A stretch of 8,559 nt of DNA, taken from the NCBI GenBank assembly GCA_007123425.1, contig SKLC01000446.1:1-8559 (forward strand). Reading direction: 5' to 3'. Shown piece by piece: positions 6,485-8,559 of the stretch (its first letter is position 1; every line of letters begins with the position of its first letter). This DNA is from Nitriliruptoraceae bacterium. GTDB lineage: Bacteria; Actinomycetota; Nitriliruptoria; Nitriliruptorales; Nitriliruptoraceae. The position numbers and the translations under genes were made by a program. A model generated the notes under the pieces. The model saw nothing but the letters and a program-made list of their open reading frames with translations, searched no databases and was not told the origin of the DNA.

Positions 6485-6855
6485 CCTCCGAGGCAGCGTC
6501 GCGGAGCGGTGCGGGCACACCAGGCGTGGAGCCGGACGACATCGGGCCCGATTACGTGCCGGCACTCGACCCGCGAATCGTGACGATCCCGGTCGGCGAC
6601 GAAGCCGTGCTCTACGAGGACGACACCGGCGCGCTGCACCAGCTGGACCGGGTCGCCACCCTCGTGCACGCGTTCTTCGATGGGGGGACGCCCATCGCCG
6701 ACATCGTGGACGAGCTGGCTCCCATCTTCTCTGTGGAGCGCGAGCGCATCGAGGCGGATGTGACCGCGATGGTGCGTCACTTCGCCCGTGCCGGCCTTCT
6801 TCGCGGCATGCACGGAGGCGAGCGCTCGGTCGTCGAGGTCGACGACGGCTTTTGA
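6481..6855 (+). CDS. PqqD-like small protein (second of two), with N-terminal extension
   Basis: 124 residues from GTG 6481, whose GTGA overlaps the Wzz-kinase stop; GGGAGGAGG (6466-6474) lies just upstream. The first about 25 residues are polar and low-complexity. The rest follows the PqqD-like pattern: strands VTIPVGDEAVLYEDD (34-48), LHQLDRVATLVHAFFDGG (52-69), a Thr-Pro turn, IADIVDELAPIFSV (72-85), RERIEADVTAMVRHFARAGLLRG (87-109), then an acidic tail ending VVEVDDGF. It resembles the first PqqD-like protein in the helical half but is divergent, so the two probably do different jobs or form a heteromer. It is the last gene of the coupled operon, followed at once by hairpins. PqqD-fold proteins usually bind peptides; here a link to polysaccharide assembly is inferred only from context. 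Confidence 0.7.
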   Translation: MTSEAASRSGAGTPGVEPDDIGPDYVPALDPRIVTIPVGDEAVLYEDDTGALHQLDRVATLVHAFFDGGTPIADIVDELAPIFSVERERIEADVTAMVRHFARAGLLRGMHGGERSVVEVDDGF

Positions 6856-6888
6856 GCCGGCCTCGGCTCCCCGGTACCTGCAGGTGCC
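6854..6888 (+). terminator. Two tandem hairpins after the operon, probable terminator
   Basis: GAGCCG-GCCT-CGGCTC (6854-6869) is a perfect 6-base stem with a 4-base loop that begins inside the TGA stop. Three bases later, GGTACC-TGCA-GGTGCC (6873-6888) forms a second 6-base stem with one T-G wobble. No U tract follows, which is common for terminators in high-GC actinobacteria. Confidence 0.45.
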
Positions 6889-7241
6889 CCCTCGACGTGA
6901 GACCCGCGGGTGGCCCACCCGACCCACACGGCCCCGGGAACTGGAGTGCCCCGTCCGATGGGCGGATGCCGATCACTCTGCCTCATGGCCCTGCCGGGCG
7001 GTCTCGCCACGCCCGGCGTCAGCCGACGAGCCGGTGCCCCGTGGGGCGGCGAGGGGCAGCGCTCAGCCTGAATCCACCGTTTCTCGCTGGTGACCATGTT
7101 GGTGGCCAGCCCGAGGTGTCTCGGGGCGGGCGCTGCTGGTGGGCGACTCCGCGGAGGCGCTCATGGAGCATCGCCGGGTGCGGATTGGTGATGCCGGGGC
7201 AGGCTGGCGCTCCCGCGGGGCGGGTGGCGGAGCCAAGACGG
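6889..7241. other. Intergenic stretch between the operon and the transposase
   Basis: About 350 bases with no supported gene. Open frames cross it on both strands but lack ribosome sites and recognisable products. It contains a possible small stem at 6908-6920 (GGGTG-GCC-CACCC), a lower-GC patch near 7069-7100 that may mark the outer end of the insertion sequence, tandem hairpins at 7086-7125, and a weaker 8-base stem with one G-T pair (7168-7175 with 7187-7194). No tRNA and no CRISPR-like repeat were seen. Confidence 0.5.
7086..7125. repeat. Tandem hairpins downstream of the transposase, possible terminator or IS subterminal structure
   Basis: GCTGGTGACC (7086-7095) pairs with GGTGGCCAGC (7101-7110) through 9 of 10 bases including one wobble, with loop ATGTT. 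Next to it, CCCGAG-GTGT-CTCGGG (7110-7125) is a perfect 6-base stem. The region lies about 115-155 bases beyond the transposase stop on its coding strand. It may stop transcription, protect the IS from outside transcription, or be a transposase recognition structure. Confidence 0.4.
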
Positions 7242-8534
7242 TCACATGGGCGCGGGTAGGGCGCGGAGTCGTGCGAGCGTGTCCTTGAAGACGTGCTGCC
7301 AGGGCCAGCGGGTCGGCAGGTGCAGTGTCCATCGGCGTGCGGAGCGGGTGAGCCGTCCGGGGATCGTCAGTAGCCGCCGCCGGAAGGTCTTGGCGTTGGC
7401 CAGCCGGGTGGTCTCGAGCTTGCCGAGCAGCTGGGTCCAGCGGATGAGGTTGTGCGCGAGCGTGGCCGCCAGCAGCCAGGCAGCGTTGGCGTTGAACTTG
7501 CCCGAGGGGCAGTGGTTCAACCCGGCGCCGTGCTTGAGGTCACGGATCGCCAACTCCACGACGGCGTGGGCCCGGTGGTCACGATCGACGGTGACGGCGT
7601 CGCCGGGACGGTTGGTGACAAAGGCGTGGTGGCGCCAGCCCGCGAACAGCACCGGCAGGTCGGGGTCGTCCTCGATCCGGGTGCGGCGCACGATCAGCCG
7701 CCAGCCGTCCCAGACGGTCTCGGCGACCTGGGCGGTGCCGCCGGCGGTGTAGGCGATATCGACCCAGGCATCTTCGGGGATCTGCTCAATCGCGTTCGTG
7801 ATGACGGGTTGGCGGGCCACGGTGATCGAGAACTGCGCACCGTGGTCGGTGCAGGCGGTGATGACCTTGCGCGACCAGAACCCCGAATCAGCACGGAAGA
7901 TCAGCTGCCCGGTCGCGCCGGCACGACGGACCCGGCTGATGGTCTCGCGCACGAACCGCTGCGCACCGCGCCCGGAGCCTGCCGAGCCCTTGCGCATCCG
8001 GGCATGGAGAATCTCGCCCGTGTCCGCCCGCGTCGCCAGCAGCGGGTGCAGACCGAGCTGGCGGGTGTAGCCATAGGCCGCGCCCTGCTTGGCGTCACCG
8101 TGGACCTCACAGATCGTGGAGTCCACATCGATGACCAGCGGCCTGCTGCCCGGCCCCGCCCCGGCCTGCCACGCCCGGGCGAGCGCGGTCTCGGTGACCG
8201 CGTCGAACTGGCGGACATGCCCGAACGTCAGGCTGCGCAGCCAGGTGCCCGCCGTGGAGGCCGCGACGGTGTCGTGACCGGCGATCGTGCTCGTGGCGCC
8301 GGCGTGGAGCAGGTTCACATCGTCGATGCAGTCCCCGCCCGCCAGCAGCGTGGACACCACCGTGAGGAACTTGCGGCCAGGCCGATACCCGCGAGTGACC
8401 TTCGCATCGATCGTGGCTTCGAGACCGAACCGTTTGGCCAGCGTGCCCGTCAGCAGCAGCCCCGCGTCAGCGATCGCGCGGTCGTCGTCGAAGGTCACCC
8501 GGATCGGGTCGAGAACATGCGAAGATGCTGGCAT
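7242..8534 (-). CDS. IS1380-family transposase
   Basis: 430 residues on the - strand, full-length for this DDE family, from ATG (complement of 8532-8534) to TGA (complement of 7242-7244). On the - strand GGAGG lies 10 bases before the ATG, a slightly long but acceptable spacing. Family marks in order: GGDCIDDVNLL (66-76), HDTVAASTAGTWLRSL (87-102), VIDVDSTICEVHG (134-146) with the first catalytic Asp (136 or 138), YGYTRQLGLHPLLA (154-167), LIFRADSGFWS (211-221) with Asp216, and AVVELAIRDLKHG (324-336) with Glu327. All three DDE residues are present, so it may be active. It catalyses cut-and-paste movement of its own element. It converges on the polysaccharide operon from downstream. An arginine-rich C terminus is normal for DNA binding. 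Confidence 0.93.
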   Translation of the reverse strand: MPASSHVLDPIRVTFDDDRAIADAGLLLTGTLAKRFGLEATIDAKVTRGYRPGRKFLTVVSTLLAGGDCIDDVNLLHAGATSTIAGHDTVAASTAGTWLRSLTFGHVRQFDAVTETALARAWQAGAGPGSRPLVIDVDSTICEVHGDAKQGAAYGYTRQLGLHPLLATRADTGEILHARMRKGSAGSGRGAQRFVRETISRVRRAGATGQLIFRADSGFWSRKVITACTDHGAQFSITVARQPVITNAIEQIPEDAWVDIAYTAGGTAQVAETVWDGWRLIVRRTRIEDDPDLPVLFAGWRHHAFVTNRPGDAVTVDRDHRAHAVVELAIRDLKHGAGLNHCPSGKFNANAAWLLAATLAHNLIRWTQLLGKLETTRLANAKTFRRRLLTIPGRLTRSARRWTLHLPTRWPWQHVFKDTLARLRALPAPM

Positions 8535-8559
8535 CCTGAAGGTGCCTCCGTTGCGGCAG

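Larger units (their letters stand above)
7069..8559 (-). mobile_element. IS1380-type insertion sequence, cut off by the window end
   Basis: The element is recognised from its full-length transposase. The 3' end is uncertain: a tentative outer end is CCTGAATCC near 7069, chosen because sequence character changes there and some IS1380-group ends begin with CCTG. This is a guess. The 5' end is not visible: only 25 bases lie upstream of the transposase start, and no matching inverted repeat was found inside the window. Target duplications therefore cannot be seen. Confidence 0.5.

Noticed and set aside
6873..6890. Similarity of the hairpin region CCTGCAGGTGCC to CCTGAAGGTGCC near 8535, as possible IS ends
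   Set aside because: The match is in direct rather than inverted orientation and short, and the first copy includes a palindrome; it does not fit terminal inverted repeats.
6852..7259. Possible small genes or a hidden precursor peptide after the second PqqD-like gene
   Set aside because: Frames here begin without ribosome sites, are Pro/Arg/Gly-rich and run through hairpins; no leader-core pattern was seen.
7246..7752. Plus-strand open frame opposite the transposase
   Set aside because: It is the antisense of a clear IS1380 transposase with intact catalytic residues.

Overview
The window comes from a high-GC bacterium. G/C-rich third codon positions, GTG starts, GGAGG-type ribosome binding sites and gene families such as an IS1380-type transposase point to an actinobacterium (Actinomycetota). 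Genus cannot be judged from the sequence. All complete genes except the transposase read on the + strand.

Layout. (1) Positions 1-70 hold, on the - strand, the first 23 codons of a gene with a twin-arginine, signal-peptide-like N terminus; the rest lies outside. (2) A roughly 410-base divergent intergenic region follows. (3) Two small Tat translocase genes come next: a TatB-like gene (480-830) and a TatA-like gene (936-1151). No tatC is in the window. (4) After a 189-base gap with phased direct repeats, a six-gene block runs from 1341 to 6855. It encodes two tandem LuxR-type regulators with degenerate receiver domains, a small PqqD-like protein, a membrane-bound FlaA1/CapD-type nucleotide-sugar dehydratase/epimerase, a Wzz/bacterial tyrosine kinase fusion, and a second PqqD-like protein. 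All five junctions are 4-base ATGA or GTGA start/stop overlaps, so this looks like one translationally coupled operon. (5) Two back-to-back hairpins follow the last stop. (6) After about 390 bases without a gene, which also carry hairpins, an IS1380-type transposase (7242-8534) reads back toward the operon. The insertion sequence probably runs off the end of the window.

How it fits together. The dehydratase makes or modifies a nucleotide sugar. The Wzz-kinase controls export and chain length of a surface polysaccharide. The two LuxR proteins probably control the operon without classical phosphorylation. The unusual part is the pair of PqqD-like proteins, a fold best known for presenting peptides to modifying enzymes, which flank the polysaccharide genes with no radical-SAM enzyme or precursor peptide in view. 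This is the best candidate for something little described. The IS lies just downstream of the operon, so its usual partners (glycosyltransferases, flippase, polymerase) are either beyond the element or elsewhere.
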